This document shows, in pieces, positions 8,929 to 16,126 of a stretch of 49,781 nucleotides of DNA. Source of the DNA: Litoreibacter sp. (lineage in GTDB: Bacteria > Pseudomonadota > Alphaproteobacteria > Rhodobacterales > Rhodobacteraceae); NCBI GenBank assembly GCA_026710325.1, contig JAPORH010000003.1, forward strand, positions 1-49,781, given 5' to 3'. A program made the position numbers and the translations under genes. Every line of letters begins with the position of its first letter. The stretch's first letter is position 1. The notes under the pieces were generated by a model, which was not told the origin of the DNA, searched no databases, and worked only from the letters and a program-made list of their open reading frames with translations.

Positions 8929-9521
8929 GCCGCAAACAGAGCGGGATAGAGCGAGGCCATTAAAAGCGCTGCCATCGTCCAGTTGAACACACGCAGCCGC
9001 AAAGGGTTGGTCAGGACGCGCCGCAACTGCGTACCCAAAAGCGTCCAACTGCTCACCGCAGGCCCATTCACCAGCCCAAACGTCCCAGCTACCGCTGCGA
9101 CGGCCCATAAAGACGGGCCAAAGGAATAGACGGTCACCGCAGTCAACGCCATTGCCCAGGCCTTAGGGTTCACCCATTGAAACGCCGCCGCCTGCAAGAA
9201 TGTCATCGGCGTTCCACTTGCTTCGCCGTCACCCGGCGGTGCCGCATTGGCGATTTTCCACGCCAGCCAAGTCATGTAGACGACGCTCATGATCTTCAAC
9301 ACATCGTGCAGGACTGGGTAGGCGTCGAAAATCTGCGCCAGCCCAAGCCCCACCAAAAAGACCATCAAGGTGAAGCCCAGGGCGATCCCCAACATATGCG
9401 GCACAGTTCGCCAAAACCCGAAATTTGCGCCTGAAGCCATCAGCATCAGGTTGTTGGGCCCCGGTGTGATCGAGGAGACGAAGGCAAAGCCAATAAGGCC
9501 GTATAGGATTTCAATACTCAT
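8925..9521 (-). CDS. LysE/RhtB family amino acid exporter
   Basis: A 198-aa inner-membrane protein with about six helices. It has the family signature near the N-terminus, FVSSITPGPNNLMLMASG, then FQWVNPKAWAMAL in the middle. Members export amino acids such as lysine, homoserine, threonine or cysteine; the substrate is not readable here. The reading frame extends upstream to 9746, but that part lies antisense to the Lrp gene and lacks membrane character. I therefore start at ATG 9521 (MSIEILYG). It is divergent from an Lrp/AsnC regulator, the usual arrangement for such exporters. Confidence 0.9.
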   Translation of the reverse strand: MSIEILYGLIGFAFVSSITPGPNNLMLMASGANFGFWRTVPHMLGIALGFTLMVFLVGLGLAQIFDAYPVLHDVLKIMSVVYMTWLAWKIANAAPPGDGEASGTPMTFLQAAAFQWVNPKAWAMALTAVTVYSFGPSLWAVAAVAGTFGLVNGPAVSSWTLLGTQLRRVLTNPLRLRVFNWTMAALLMASLYPALFAA

Positions 9522-9545
9522 GGGCGCAACATTATGCTTGCTCTG

Positions 9546-9588
9546 ACGCATTTGAATTGCGTTCTTGCGCCAAATTGCAGTTTCTGCA
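9546..9588. promoter_or_regulatory. Candidate Lrp-type operators between exporter and regulator
   Basis: Two inverted repeats lie in the 82-base divergent intergenic region: ACGCA-N7-TGCGT (9546-9562) and TGCAG-TTT-CTGCA (9576-9588). The first has the 5-7-5 layout with an AT-rich centre typical of Lrp/AsnC sites. These are the probable binding sites of the adjacent regulator for itself and the exporter gene. Confidence 0.45.
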
Positions 9589-9603
9589 CAACTTGACGGC
9601 GCT

Positions 9604-10047
9604 ATGGATGAAATAAACCAGAAAATATTGCGCGAGTTGTCGCGCGACGGGCGGCTCAGCAATATCGAACTCGCTGATCGTGTCGGCCTTTCCCCTTCCG
9701 CGTGTCTGCGCCGTGTCCAAGACCTCGAAAAGCGCGGGGTGATCAAAGGCTACCGTGCCATTCTCGACCGCGACAAGATCGGAGCGGGCTTTGTCGCCTA
9801 TATCGCGGTCGGCCTGTCAGATCACTCCAAAGCGAGCCAAGAGGCGTTTGAGCGCGCGATCTCTCGCGCCCATGAGGTGCGGGAATGCCACAATATCACA
9901 GGAACGGTCGAATATATGCTGCGTGTCGAGTGTGCCGATCTGCCCAGCTACAAACATTTCCACACTGAAATCCTCGGCGTGCTGCCGCAGGTCAACGCAA
10001 TCACAAGCTATATCGTTATGGGGTCGCCGAAAGATGAGCGGGCCTAA
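9604..10047 (+). CDS. Lrp/AsnC family transcriptional regulator
   Basis: A 147-aa regulator. The N-terminal winged helix-turn-helix starts MDEINQKILRELSRDGRLSN and has IELADRVGLSPSACLRRVQ as the DNA-recognition part. The C-terminal RAM domain binds amino acids and multimerises (AYIAVGLSDHS, HNITGTVEYMLRVECADL). I chose the ATG at 9604 because the 13 earlier in-frame residues do not fit the family. Divergent to the LysE-family exporter, so it probably senses an amino acid and switches the exporter on. Effector identity is unknown. Confidence 0.93.
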   Translation: MDEINQKILRELSRDGRLSNIELADRVGLSPSACLRRVQDLEKRGVIKGYRAILDRDKIGAGFVAYIAVGLSDHSKASQEAFERAISRAHEVRECHNITGTVEYMLRVECADLPSYKHFHTEILGVLPQVNAITSYIVMGSPKDERA

Positions 10048-10064
10048 CATCCGGGCATAAAAAA

Positions 10065-10095
10065 ACGGTGGTGCCGGGAGGAGTGGCACCACCGT
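10065..10095 (-). ncRNA. CcsR-like hairpin 4, doubling as operon terminator
   Basis: An 11-bp stem (ACGGTGGTGCC with GGCACCACCGT) has a loop that reads ACTCCTCCC on the minus strand. On that strand it is followed by a run of seven T. It is therefore both the last of four C-rich-loop hairpins and a good intrinsic terminator for the DUF1127/CcsR transcript. It also lies just after the Lrp gene stop and may end that plus-strand transcript, although no T run follows on that side. Confidence 0.8.
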
Positions 10096-10104
10096 CCTTA
10101 TTGA

Positions 10105-10139
10105 TATGGTCTCCCCAGGGAGGAGGCGGGTCGACCATA
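10105..10139 (-). ncRNA. CcsR-like hairpin 3 with CCUCCUCCC loop
   Basis: A 7-bp stem (TATGGTC with GACCATA) plus an inner CCC/GGG helix encloses the exact motif CCTCCTCCC on the minus strand (10118-10126). This is the anti-Shine-Dalgarno motif that defines CcsR (cuckoo) RNAs of Rhodobacterales. Confidence 0.75.
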
Positions 10140-10141
10140 AG

Positions 10142-10181
10142 TGAAGCGCTCTTTTGGGAGGAAAGTAAAAGCTACGCTTCA
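10142..10181 (-). ncRNA. CcsR-like hairpin 2 with C-rich loop
   Basis: The stem TGAAGCG/CGCTTCA, with an inner CTTTT/AAAAG helix, encloses TTTCCTCCC on the minus strand (10156-10164). It has the same design as its three neighbours. Confidence 0.75.
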
Positions 10182-10183
10182 GA

Positions 10184-10225
10184 TTGTCCGGGCGATCAAT
10201 CGGGAGGAAATTTCGTCCCGGACAA
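10184..10225 (-). ncRNA. CcsR-like hairpin 1 with C-rich loop
   Basis: A 9-bp stem (TTGTCCGGG with CCCGGACAA) continues with CGA/TCG and encloses TTTCCTCCC on the minus strand (10202-10210). It begins five bases after the stop of the DUF1127 gene, as the first hairpin of the array. Confidence 0.75.
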
Positions 10226-10230
10226 AACTC

Positions 10231-10437
10231 TTAGTTCTTATATGCGGCCTCGTATGCGATCCGCTTGATCTCGGAGCGGTGAATGCCCAGGTCTGCCAAT
10301 TCGCGGTTGGAGAGAGCTTTGAGCTCGCCCAATGTTGTGCGATATACTTTGGCGCGGGCGGCGCGCTCGGTGAATTCTGCGATGACGGCGCGAACGCGGT
10401 CAAAGAGGCTGTTTGTCGTTGTGTTTGTGTATGCCAC
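10231..10437 (-). CDS. ccaF1: DUF1127 small protein, CcaF1-like
   Basis: A 68-aa basic protein whose C-terminal half is a DUF1127 (YjiS-like) domain: RTTLGELKALSNRELADLGI, then HRSEIKRIAYEA. In Rhodobacter sphaeroides the equivalent protein CcaF1 binds RNA and is made from the same transcript as four CcsR sRNAs; here four hairpins follow the stop codon. I start at GTG 10437, preceded by GAGAG at good spacing. A frame-matching ATG at 10512 would overlap the predicted -10 element, so it is unlikely. The role is presumably oxidative or heat stress adaptation through RNA turnover; this is inferred from the homologue. Confidence 0.85.
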   Translation of the reverse strand: MAYTNTTTNSLFDRVRAVIAEFTERAARAKVYRTTLGELKALSNRELADLGIHRSEIKRIAYEAAYKN

Positions 10438-10776
10438 TTTATTCTCTCTTTCGTTCGGTTGACTGATCGTTGGGCGGTCCCTGTCGTCAGCGTCTTGGTC
10501 GTTGTGTTTCATAATTAGGGTTTTGCTGCGCTGCCGCAAGACTTGCTGTGACAATGCTGCTATGCAGAAAATGCATGGCTTAAGTATCTGATTTATATGG
10601 TTAACCTTGGGGCAATCTGCTCAAAAAAGCGCCGCTTTATGGATGGGTTTTGTTTACAAAAAGTTCATATTTGCGGCGCGGCGCGGCGAATAGTTGGCAT
10701 TCTTGAGCCCATGGGGGTTGTTCTTTTGTTCTGTGCCCTACAAGTAAGCAAATGACCGAGTAGGAGGCATTTACCA
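10438..10776. other. Intergenic region between DUF1127 operon and apbC
   Basis: This divergent spacer holds the leader and promoter of the DUF1127 operon on the minus strand. It also holds a GGTTAACC palindrome (10599-10606) resembling CtrA half-sites, an AT-rich stretch, a GCGGCGCGGCGCGGCG run (10673-10688), and the apbC ribosome binding site. I see no further gene. Confidence 0.6.
10512..10540 (-). promoter_or_regulatory. Promoter of the DUF1127/CcsR operon
   Basis: On the minus strand, CTTGCGG (10540-10534) and CCTAATTA (10519-10512) form a -35/-10 pair about 75 bases before the GTG start. The CTTG at -35 and C-rich edge of the -10 fit RpoH-type promoters, which drive the Rhodobacter equivalent. 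A sigma-70 reading (TTGCGG, N16, TAATTA) is also possible. Confidence 0.5.
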
Positions 10777-11859
10777 ATGTCGGTGAGTAAAGAGCAGGTT
10801 TTGGCCGCGTTGAGCAGCCTCGGATTGCCCGATGGCGGCGACGTCGTGTCTCGTGACATGGTCCGCGCGCTGCAAATCGACGGCGGAACGGTACGATTCG
10901 TGCTCGAAGTCTCTCCCGAACAGGCCCCTAAATTCGCCGGTGTTCGTGACGCGGCCCAAGCCGTCGTTCAACGGTTGGAGGGCGTGGATAGTGTGTCGGT
11001 CGTACTTACGGCACACGGGCCTGCAGCAAAGCAAGCGACACCTGCAGGCGCGCCGCCCTCACTAAAAGTGGGCGGCCATCCCAAGCCTCAGGCCGAACCC
11101 ACCAAACCGTCCGGCGTCGACCGCATCGTTGCCATTGCGTCCGGCAAAGGAGGGGTAGGTAAATCCACCCTGTCCTCCAACCTGGCTGTGGCGCTGGCCA
11201 AGCAGGGCCGCAAAGTCGGGCTGCTCGATGCCGATATATACGGGCCGTCGCAGCCGCGCATGATGGGCGTCTCTGACCGGCCAAAATCGCCAGATGGCAA
11301 AACCATCATTCCGTTAACGGCACATGGCGTGACGATGATGAGCATTGGTTTGATGGTCGAGCCTGAGAAAGCCGTCGTCTGGCGTGGGCCCATGTTGATG
11401 GGCGCGCTTCAGCAAATGATGGGGCAGGTGGAATGGGGCGAGCTTGATATCTTGCTCGTCGACCTGCCGCCCGGCACTGGCGATGTGCAACTCACGCTGT
11501 GCACCAAAACCCAGATGACCGGCGCGATTGTGGTCTCAACCCCGCAAGATGTGGCGCTGCTGGATGCGCGCAAGGCGCTCGACATGTTCAAGACGTTGCA
11601 CACGCCGGTTCTGGGTCTCGTCGAGAACATGTCGCATTATATATGTCCAAGCTGCGGGCATGAGGCGCATATCTTCGGCCATGGCGGCGTGGCAGAAGAG
11701 GCGCAGAAACTTGGTCTTCCGTTCCTTGGGGAAATCCCGCTCGAGCTTGAGGTCCGCCTTGCGGGTGATGCAGGCACGCCGATCTCTGCGGGCGACAGCA
11801 AAGTGGCCGAAGCCTACGCCACCCTCGCCAAACGGCTCATTGACGGTGGTATGGCGTAA
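10777..11859 (+). CDS. apbC: Mrp/ApbC iron-sulfur cluster carrier ATPase
   Basis: A 360-aa P-loop NTPase that binds and transfers [4Fe-4S] clusters to apo-proteins in the cytoplasm. The N-terminal 80 residues form a MIP18/DUF59-like domain, followed by a proline- and alanine-rich linker. The Mrp core contains [20 protein letters not shown] (deviant Walker A, lysine about residue 129), [32 protein letters not shown], and the cluster-binding CxxC in [14 protein letters not shown]. The ATG has a strong ribosome binding site (TAGGAGG) nine bases upstream. It is the last gene before the dcw leader. Confidence 0.96.
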   Translation: MSVSKEQVLAALSSLGLPDGGDVVSRDMVRALQIDGGTVRFVLEVSPEQAPKFAGVRDAAQAVVQRLEGVDSVSVVLTAHGPAAKQATPAGAPPSLKVGGHPKPQAEPTKPSGVDRIVAIASGKGGVGKSTLSSNLAVALAKQGRKVGLLDADIYGPSQPRMMGVSDRPKSPDGKTIIPLTAHGVTMMSIGLMVEPEKAVVWRGPMLMGALQQMMGQVEWGELDILLVDLPPGTGDVQLTLCTKTQMTGAIVVSTPQDVALLDARKALDMFKTLHTPVLGLVENMSHYICPSCGHEAHIFGHGGVAEEAQKLGLPFLGEIPLELEVRLAGDAGTPISAGDSKVAEAYATLAKRLIDGGMA

Positions 11860-11983
11860 AAGCGCCACCGGACCTAACCCGCTTAATCACACTTGAACGA
11901 CGAATCAAATCGACTCATTTTTGGGTGATTCGGTTGTGTTTGGATGCTCCAATGCCTTCGTTTGGCGAAAAATCGCAGATTTA

Positions 11984-12000
11984 TTGGGAAAAAATGGGAA
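11984..12000 (+). promoter_or_regulatory. Pair of MraZ-box-like TGGGAA repeats
   Basis: TTGGGAA and ATGGGAA are spaced by exactly 10 bases, matching the TGGGN direct-repeat operators bound by MraZ in enterobacteria. They lie about 100 bases upstream of the larger inverse array. Whether MraZ binds this far upstream is not known. Confidence 0.4.
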
Positions 12001-12099
12001 AGCGCGCCGCTGCATGGGCGCCACTATATTTGGTGTTTCTGAATTTTCGAACCGCAAGCACGGCTAATTTTCCCGTTGTGGGAAGGGCTCGGCTGGTTT

Positions 12100-12159
12100 A
12101 GCTTTCCATTAAATCCCAGCATTGCCCATAAATTTCCATTGCTTCCCATAAGCTCCCAT
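12100..12159 (-). promoter_or_regulatory. Six-unit MraZ-box-like array, 10-bp period
   Basis: Six consecutive 10-base units carry TTCCAT, TCCCAG, GCCCAT, TTCCAT, TCCCAT and TCCCAT, with CCA starting at 12106, 12116, 12126, 12136, 12146 and 12156. Read on the minus strand the consensus is ATGGGA, the MraZ box core. MraZ is an octameric ring that binds such periodic repeats, and a 10-bp period places all units on one face of the helix. The array would overlap the -35 of the promoter proposed for UpsM/mraZ, so autorepression by MraZ is the simplest reading. Confidence 0.7.
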
Positions 12160-12167
12160 GGCACAAC
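12139..12167 (+). promoter_or_regulatory. Possible UpsM/mraZ promoter
   Basis: TTGCTT (12139-12144), a 17-base spacer and CACAAC (12162-12167) would start transcription near 12174. That gives an RNA of about 200 bases to the terminator, close to the size known for UpsM. Match to consensus is modest; a competing pair is TTGTGG-N17-TAGCTT (12077-12105). Confidence 0.35.
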
Positions 12168-12173
12168 AGTCCC

Positions 12174-12372
12174 ACGATGAGGACGGGCCACAACAAGGGG
12201 CATTTAAGAACCCCGAAGGCGACCAAAAGGTTTCATACAGGCACCCTTTCACATCGAAAGACGCTGAACCCTGCGCGAGCAGACATCCCCCCAGGTGGCG
12301 CGGGTTCAGCACTCCCCAAGTGGGAACACGCGGCGGATTGATCAGTGGCAGCAGATCAATCCGCCGTTTTCA
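12174..12372 (+). ncRNA. upsM: UpsM-like sRNA from the mraZ leader
   Basis: A structured RNA region ends at a strong terminator 62 bases before mraZ. It contains a long stem GCTGAACCC/GGGTTCAGC (12263-12271 with 12302-12310) extended by GCGC/GCGC, followed by the terminator hairpin. In Rhodobacter sphaeroides the abundant sRNA UpsM arises by premature termination in exactly this position and is processed by RNase E under stress. The 5' end here is an estimate from the proposed promoter. No protein gene fits this stretch. Confidence 0.7.
12331..12372 (+). terminator. Strong intrinsic terminator before mraZ
   Basis: A perfect 13-bp stem (12331-12343 with 12354-12366) has a 10-base loop and is followed by TTTTCATTT. 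It sits inside the dcw leader, so most transcripts starting upstream should stop here. Expression of the whole cluster then depends on readthrough. Confidence 0.9.
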
Positions 12373-12433
12373 TTTCTAAGGCCGGTTTCAATGGCGGCAC
12401 TGGGTGGGAAAAGGGACAAAGGGGTCACATCGC

Positions 12434-12943
12434 GTGGCACAACGGTTCAGAGGCGAAAGCGTCCACAAGGTGGACAGCAAGGGCAGGGTATCTATCCCGG
12501 CCCTCTATCGCCGTGTGCTGGAGGCCGGTGACCCGGATTGGACCGAAGGGCTGCAGCCCAATGTTGTGATCGTTTATGGCGGTGCCAACCAGAACTATCT
12601 TGAATGCTACACGCAAGAGGCCATTGCCGAGGTCGATGCGAAAATCTCAAAGCTCCCGCGCGGCTCCAAACGACGCCGCATTCTTGAGCGCATTTTTAAC
12701 GGCCAGGCCCTGCCCACGCAGACCGACGATACCGGTCGCCTCGTGCTGCCAGCAAAGCTGCGCGAAAAAATCGGCATCACGAATGAGGCGCAATTCACGG
12801 CCTCCGGCGACACGTTCCAGATCTGGGCCCCCGAGGCCTTCACAAAACGTGATGAAGACTTGGAGGAATTTATCGCCTTGGAGGGCGAGGATTTCGACCC
12901 GCTCACCTGGCTCGATGATGACCCGTTTGGAGCAGCGGAGTAG
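12434..12943 (+). CDS. mraZ: Transcriptional regulator MraZ
   Basis: A 169-aa DNA-binding protein with two SpoVT/AbrB-like domains that assembles as a ring and represses its own dcw promoter. The first domain begins [19 protein letters not shown] and the second has [19 protein letters not shown]. It ends with an acidic tail, slightly longer than E. coli MraZ (152 aa). I start at GTG 12434 (VAQRFRGES) because homologues begin there; an in-frame ATG 30 bases upstream would add an unusual basic stretch. AAAGGGG precedes it. rsmH begins two bases after the stop. Confidence 0.95.
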   Translation: MAQRFRGESVHKVDSKGRVSIPALYRRVLEAGDPDWTEGLQPNVVIVYGGANQNYLECYTQEAIAEVDAKISKLPRGSKRRRILERIFNGQALPTQTDDTGRLVLPAKLREKIGITNEAQFTASGDTFQIWAPEAFTKRDEDLEEFIALEGEDFDPLTWLDDDPFGAAE

Positions 12944-12945
12944 AG

Positions 12946-13944
12946 ATGGCCGCCCATGTGCACCAGCCCAAAAGCGATGCACCGCACCTGCCGGTCCTCA
13001 TTGATGCGATCCTGGAAAATGTAGACGTATCAGGGGTTTGGCTCGATGGGACCTTCGGTGCGGGGGGCTATAGCCGCGCGTTCCTGGAAGCAGGGTCGGA
13101 CACGGTTATTGGTGTCGACCGTGACCCAATGGTGTTCGAGATGGCGCAAACTTGGGCGGCCGAATATGGCGAGCGTTTGAAGCTTGTCGAAGGCACCTTT
13201 TCAGACCTCGATACGCTTGCCGCAGACCTCCAGCCGCTTGACGGTATCGTCCTCGACCTGGGCGTCTCCTCCATGCAGCTCGACCAAGCAGAGCGCGGTT
13301 TTTCCTTCCTGCGCGACGGCCCGCTCGACATGCGCATGGCGCAAGACGGCCCTTCGGCGGCTGATCTGGTCAATGGCGCGGACGAAGCGCTGATTGCCGA
13401 TATTCTCTTCCAATACGGCGAAGAACGCGCCTCCCGAAGGATCGCACGTGCCATCATTTCAGCCCGCCCGATCACCACTACGGCGCGTTTGGCCGAGGTG
13501 ATCGAAGGTGTGTTGCCCAAGTCCAAACCCGGCCAAAGCCATCCCGCGACACGGTCTTTTCAGGCAATCCGTATCGCGGTGAACGACGAATTCGGGCAAC
13601 TTATCAAGGGTTTGGAAGCCGCAGAACGCGCGCTCAAACCCGGCGGGCAGCTCGCTGTGGTCAGCTTTCATTCGCTCGAAGATCGCATCGTAAAAAAGTT
13701 CATGGCCGCGCGCGCCGGAGCGACAGGCGGCGGCTCCCGCTATGCGCCCGAAATTGAAAAAGACGACCCTACGTTCACCCTGACCCCGCGTCGTGCCATC
13801 GCAGCAGACAAAGATGAGCTTGCCCGCAACCCGCGTGCCCGCTCTGCCAAGCTGCGCGTGGCCACACGCACCGACACCCTGCCGCGCGCCTCAGACCGCG
13901 CCGGGTTGGGTCTGCCCAAACTCGCCTTGAAGGAGCTGTTTTAA
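12946..13944 (+). CDS. rsmH: 16S rRNA (cytosine-1402 N4) methyltransferase RsmH
   Basis: A 332-aa SAM-dependent enzyme (formerly MraW) that methylates C1402 of 16S rRNA in the ribosomal P site. The N-terminal [17 protein letters not shown] is followed by the SAM-binding loop [18 protein letters not shown]. Further family blocks are [52 protein letters not shown] and [15 protein letters not shown]. Length is usual. Its TAA overlaps the ATG of ftsL by one base. Confidence 0.97.
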   Translation: MAAHVHQPKSDAPHLPVLIDAILENVDVSGVWLDGTFGAGGYSRAFLEAGSDTVIGVDRDPMVFEMAQTWAAEYGERLKLVEGTFSDLDTLAADLQPLDGIVLDLGVSSMQLDQAERGFSFLRDGPLDMRMAQDGPSAADLVNGADEALIADILFQYGEERASRRIARAIISARPITTTARLAEVIEGVLPKSKPGQSHPATRSFQAIRIAVNDEFGQLIKGLEAAERALKPGGQLAVVSFHSLEDRIVKKFMAARAGATGGGSRYAPEIEKDDPTFTLTPRRAIAADKDELARNPRARSAKLRVATRTDTLPRASDRAGLGLPKLALKELF

Positions 13945-14309
13945 TGCGTGGTTTTGTATTCGGTCTCTTCGCCCTTGCCGTGATGGGCCTTGCCTATTGG
14001 GCCTATTCCGAGAATTACAAAACGCAAGACGCGCTGCGCACCGCGTCTGATTTGCAGCGCGAGATTGGCAATTCCCGCGAAACCCTCGCCGTGCTTCAAG
14101 CCGAATGGGCCTATCTCAACCGCCCTGAGCGTCTGTCAGACCTTGCAAAGCTCAATTTCGACAAGCTGCAGCTTCTCCCCATCACCCGCGACCAGTTTGC
14201 GCTCGTCACCCAGGTCTCTTTCCCGCCGGTGGAATTCAATATCGAAGACCTGATCGGCGAGATTGAGGTCCAGGGCCGATTGACCTCCGAGAATGGGGAG
14301 CAACAGTAA
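13944..14309 (+). CDS. ftsL: Cell division protein FtsL
   Basis: A 121-aa bitopic protein of the divisome FtsQLB complex. It has a short cytoplasmic start, one membrane helix (residues 4-20, FVFGLFALAVMGLAYWA), then a periplasmic coiled coil (LRTASDLQREIGNSRETLAV) and the conserved NRPERLSDLAKLNF. Sequence conservation of FtsL is generally low; position between rsmH and ftsI plus this layout make the call firm. Start and stop overlap both neighbours by one base, indicating coupled translation. Confidence 0.92.
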   Translation: MRGFVFGLFALAVMGLAYWAYSENYKTQDALRTASDLQREIGNSRETLAVLQAEWAYLNRPERLSDLAKLNFDKLQLLPITRDQFALVTQVSFPPVEFNIEDLIGEIEVQGRLTSENGEQQ

Positions 14310-16090
14310 TGCGCACCCCCCTCCGCCCGCTCGCCCGTGTCTTGCAAGCCCGCCTGCGCGGCGAGAACCCTGACAAGATCGAGGCGGATAACATCCGCGC
14401 CCGGCATGAAGAAATGCGTGACAAGATGCGCGCCCGCGCGGAGTCGCGCCTGCTTTTCACCGCCGTTCTGTTCCTTGCGGGCTTCTCCGTTGTCGGCATC
14501 CGCATGACGGCGCTCGCCTCCTCGGAACCGGTTGAGCCACGCGCTTCCGCAAGCTCGGCCAGCATCGTCGCGCAGCGTGCAAATATCACCGATCGCAACG
14601 GCCGGGTTCTCGCCACCAACCTGATCACCAATTCGCTCTATGCCCAGCCCAAGCGGATGATCGAGCCCGAGCGCGCCGCGAAAGAGCTCGCAGCAATCTT
14701 CCCCGAGCTGAAAGAGGATGAGCTGCTCGAAGATTTCACCGGCACCCGTAAGTTCTTGTGGGTCAAACGAAAAATCAGCCCGGAGCAACAGCAAGCGGTC
14801 CATGACATTGGTGAACCGGGCCTCCTGTTTGGCCCGCGCGAAATGCGACTTTACCCCATTGGCAAACTAGCCCCCCACGTGCTGGGCGGGGCCAGTTTTG
14901 GTCGCGAAGGCGTGCATTCCGCCGAGGTGATTGGTACAGCGGGTGTCGAAAAAGCATTCGACGCCTATCTGCGCGATCCGGCCTATGGCGGCGCGCCGCT
15001 GGAGCTGTCCATCGACATGACGATCCAACAGGCCATGCGCCGCGTGCTTTATGGCGGCATGAAGCTGATGAACGCGCGAGGCGCGACGGCAGTCCTGATG
15101 AAGGTCGATACCGGCGAGGTCGTCTCAATGGTTTCACTGCCTGATTTCGATCCCAACACGCGCCCGCCCGGTCTTTTGAAGGGCGACCCGTCTGACAGCC
15201 CGCTTTTCAACCGCGCTGTTCAAGGCGTGTATGAGCTGGGGTCTACTTTCAAAGTTTTCACCGCAGCGCAAGCTCTCGAACTAGGTCTCGTTAACCCCTC
15301 CACAATGCTTGAGACCAAAGGCCCTATGAGATGGGGCCGCTATCGCATCCGCGATTTCCGCTACTATGGTGATGAAATGAGCGTGACGGATGTGATCGTA
15401 AAGTCCTCCAATATCGGTACCGCCAAAATGGCGCTCAACATCGGCGCCAAGCGGCAACGCGCCTTCCTGGATTCGCTTGGCTTCTTCGACCCCACCCCAG
15501 TGGAGCTCGTTGAGGCCCCGGGCGCACATCCGATCCTGCCGCGCAAATGGTCGGAAATCTCAACGATGACAATCTCTTACGGCCACGGCATGGCCGCCAG
15601 CCCACTGCACTTGGCGGCTGGTTTCGCGACGATGGTCGGCGGTGGCACCAAGGTGACACCCACGCTGGTGAAGACCGAAAATGCCGAGAAGGGGGAGCGG
15701 ATCATATCGGAGCGCACCTCCGCCCAAATCCGTCAGATGCTGCACAAGGTTGTCCAAGAAGGCACCGCCTCCTTCGCACGTGACACCGGCTATCTGGTGG
15801 GCGGTAAGACGGGCACGGCCGACAAGCCCAAACGTGAAGGCGGCGGATACCACAAGGACAAGGTCATCGCGACTTTCGCCTCGGCCTTCCCGATCACGAG
15901 CCCCGAATATGTGCTGGTGGTCACGCTAGATGAGCCGTCGGAGAATTCTGGTAAGGAGCCACGCCGCACCGCCGGTTGGACCGCCGTGCCCGTCGCCGCC
16001 GAAATCATCAAACGCACCGCGCCGCTTTTGGGTCTGAGACCGATTGAATTCGGCAGCCCGGATGCGGTAACACCCGTCAAATTTCAATGA
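14309..16090 (+). CDS. ftsI: Septal peptidoglycan transpeptidase FtsI (PBP3)
   Basis: A 593-aa class B penicillin-binding protein that crosslinks septal peptidoglycan. A basic cytoplasmic segment of about 45 residues precedes the membrane helix (LLFTAVLFLAGFSVVGI). The pedestal domain is followed by the transpeptidase with nucleophile STFK (serine about residue 312), SSN in VKSSNIGT, and KTG in VGGKTGTADK (about residue 500). It works with FtsW encoded downstream in the cluster. The gene begins inside the ftsL stop. Confidence 0.97.
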   Translation: MRTPLRPLARVLQARLRGENPDKIEADNIRARHEEMRDKMRARAESRLLFTAVLFLAGFSVVGIRMTALASSEPVEPRASASSASIVAQRANITDRNGRVLATNLITNSLYAQPKRMIEPERAAKELAAIFPELKEDELLEDFTGTRKFLWVKRKISPEQQQAVHDIGEPGLLFGPREMRLYPIGKLAPHVLGGASFGREGVHSAEVIGTAGVEKAFDAYLRDPAYGGAPLELSIDMTIQQAMRRVLYGGMKLMNARGATAVLMKVDTGEVVSMVSLPDFDPNTRPPGLLKGDPSDSPLFNRAVQGVYELGSTFKVFTAAQALELGLVNPSTMLETKGPMRWGRYRIRDFRYYGDEMSVTDVIVKSSNIGTAKMALNIGAKRQRAFLDSLGFFDPTPVELVEAPGAHPILPRKWSEISTMTISYGHGMAASPLHLAAGFATMVGGGTKVTPTLVKTENAEKGERIISERTSAQIRQMLHKVVQEGTASFARDTGYLVGGKTGTADKPKREGGGYHKDKVIATFASAFPITSPEYVLVVTLDEPSENSGKEPRRTAGWTAVPVAAEIIKRTAPLLGLRPIEFGSPDAVTPVKFQ

Positions 16091-16126
16091 GCGCCGATTT
16101 AAGCAAGTCGCGCTGATGGGGGCCAG

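Larger units (their letters stand above)
11860..12433 (+). other. Long dcw cluster leader region
   Basis: 574 bases without a protein gene separate apbC from mraZ. The first 120 bases contain a possible weak promoter (TTGAAC-N17-CATTTT, starting near 11892). Then come a TGGGAA pair in sense orientation (11984-12000), an inverted repeat TTCCC-GTTGT-GGGAA (12070-12084), and a six-unit MraZ-box-like array (12104-12159). An UpsM-like RNA (about 12174-12372) ends in a strong terminator, and 60 bases lead into mraZ. R. sphaeroides has a similarly extended leader with the sRNA UpsM. Confidence 0.75.

Noticed and set aside
9522-9746. 75-residue N-terminal extension of the LysE-family exporter
   Set aside because: It would run antisense through the Lrp start and the divergent promoter region and has no family similarity.
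10068-10518. Two plus-strand open frames across the DUF1127/CcsR region
   Set aside because: They overlap the structured RNA region and are antisense to the DUF1127 gene, with no recognisable product.
12100-12159. CRISPR or tandem-repeat array
   Set aside because: Units are 10 bases with a short conserved core and no unique spacers. The position before mraZ fits an operator array better.
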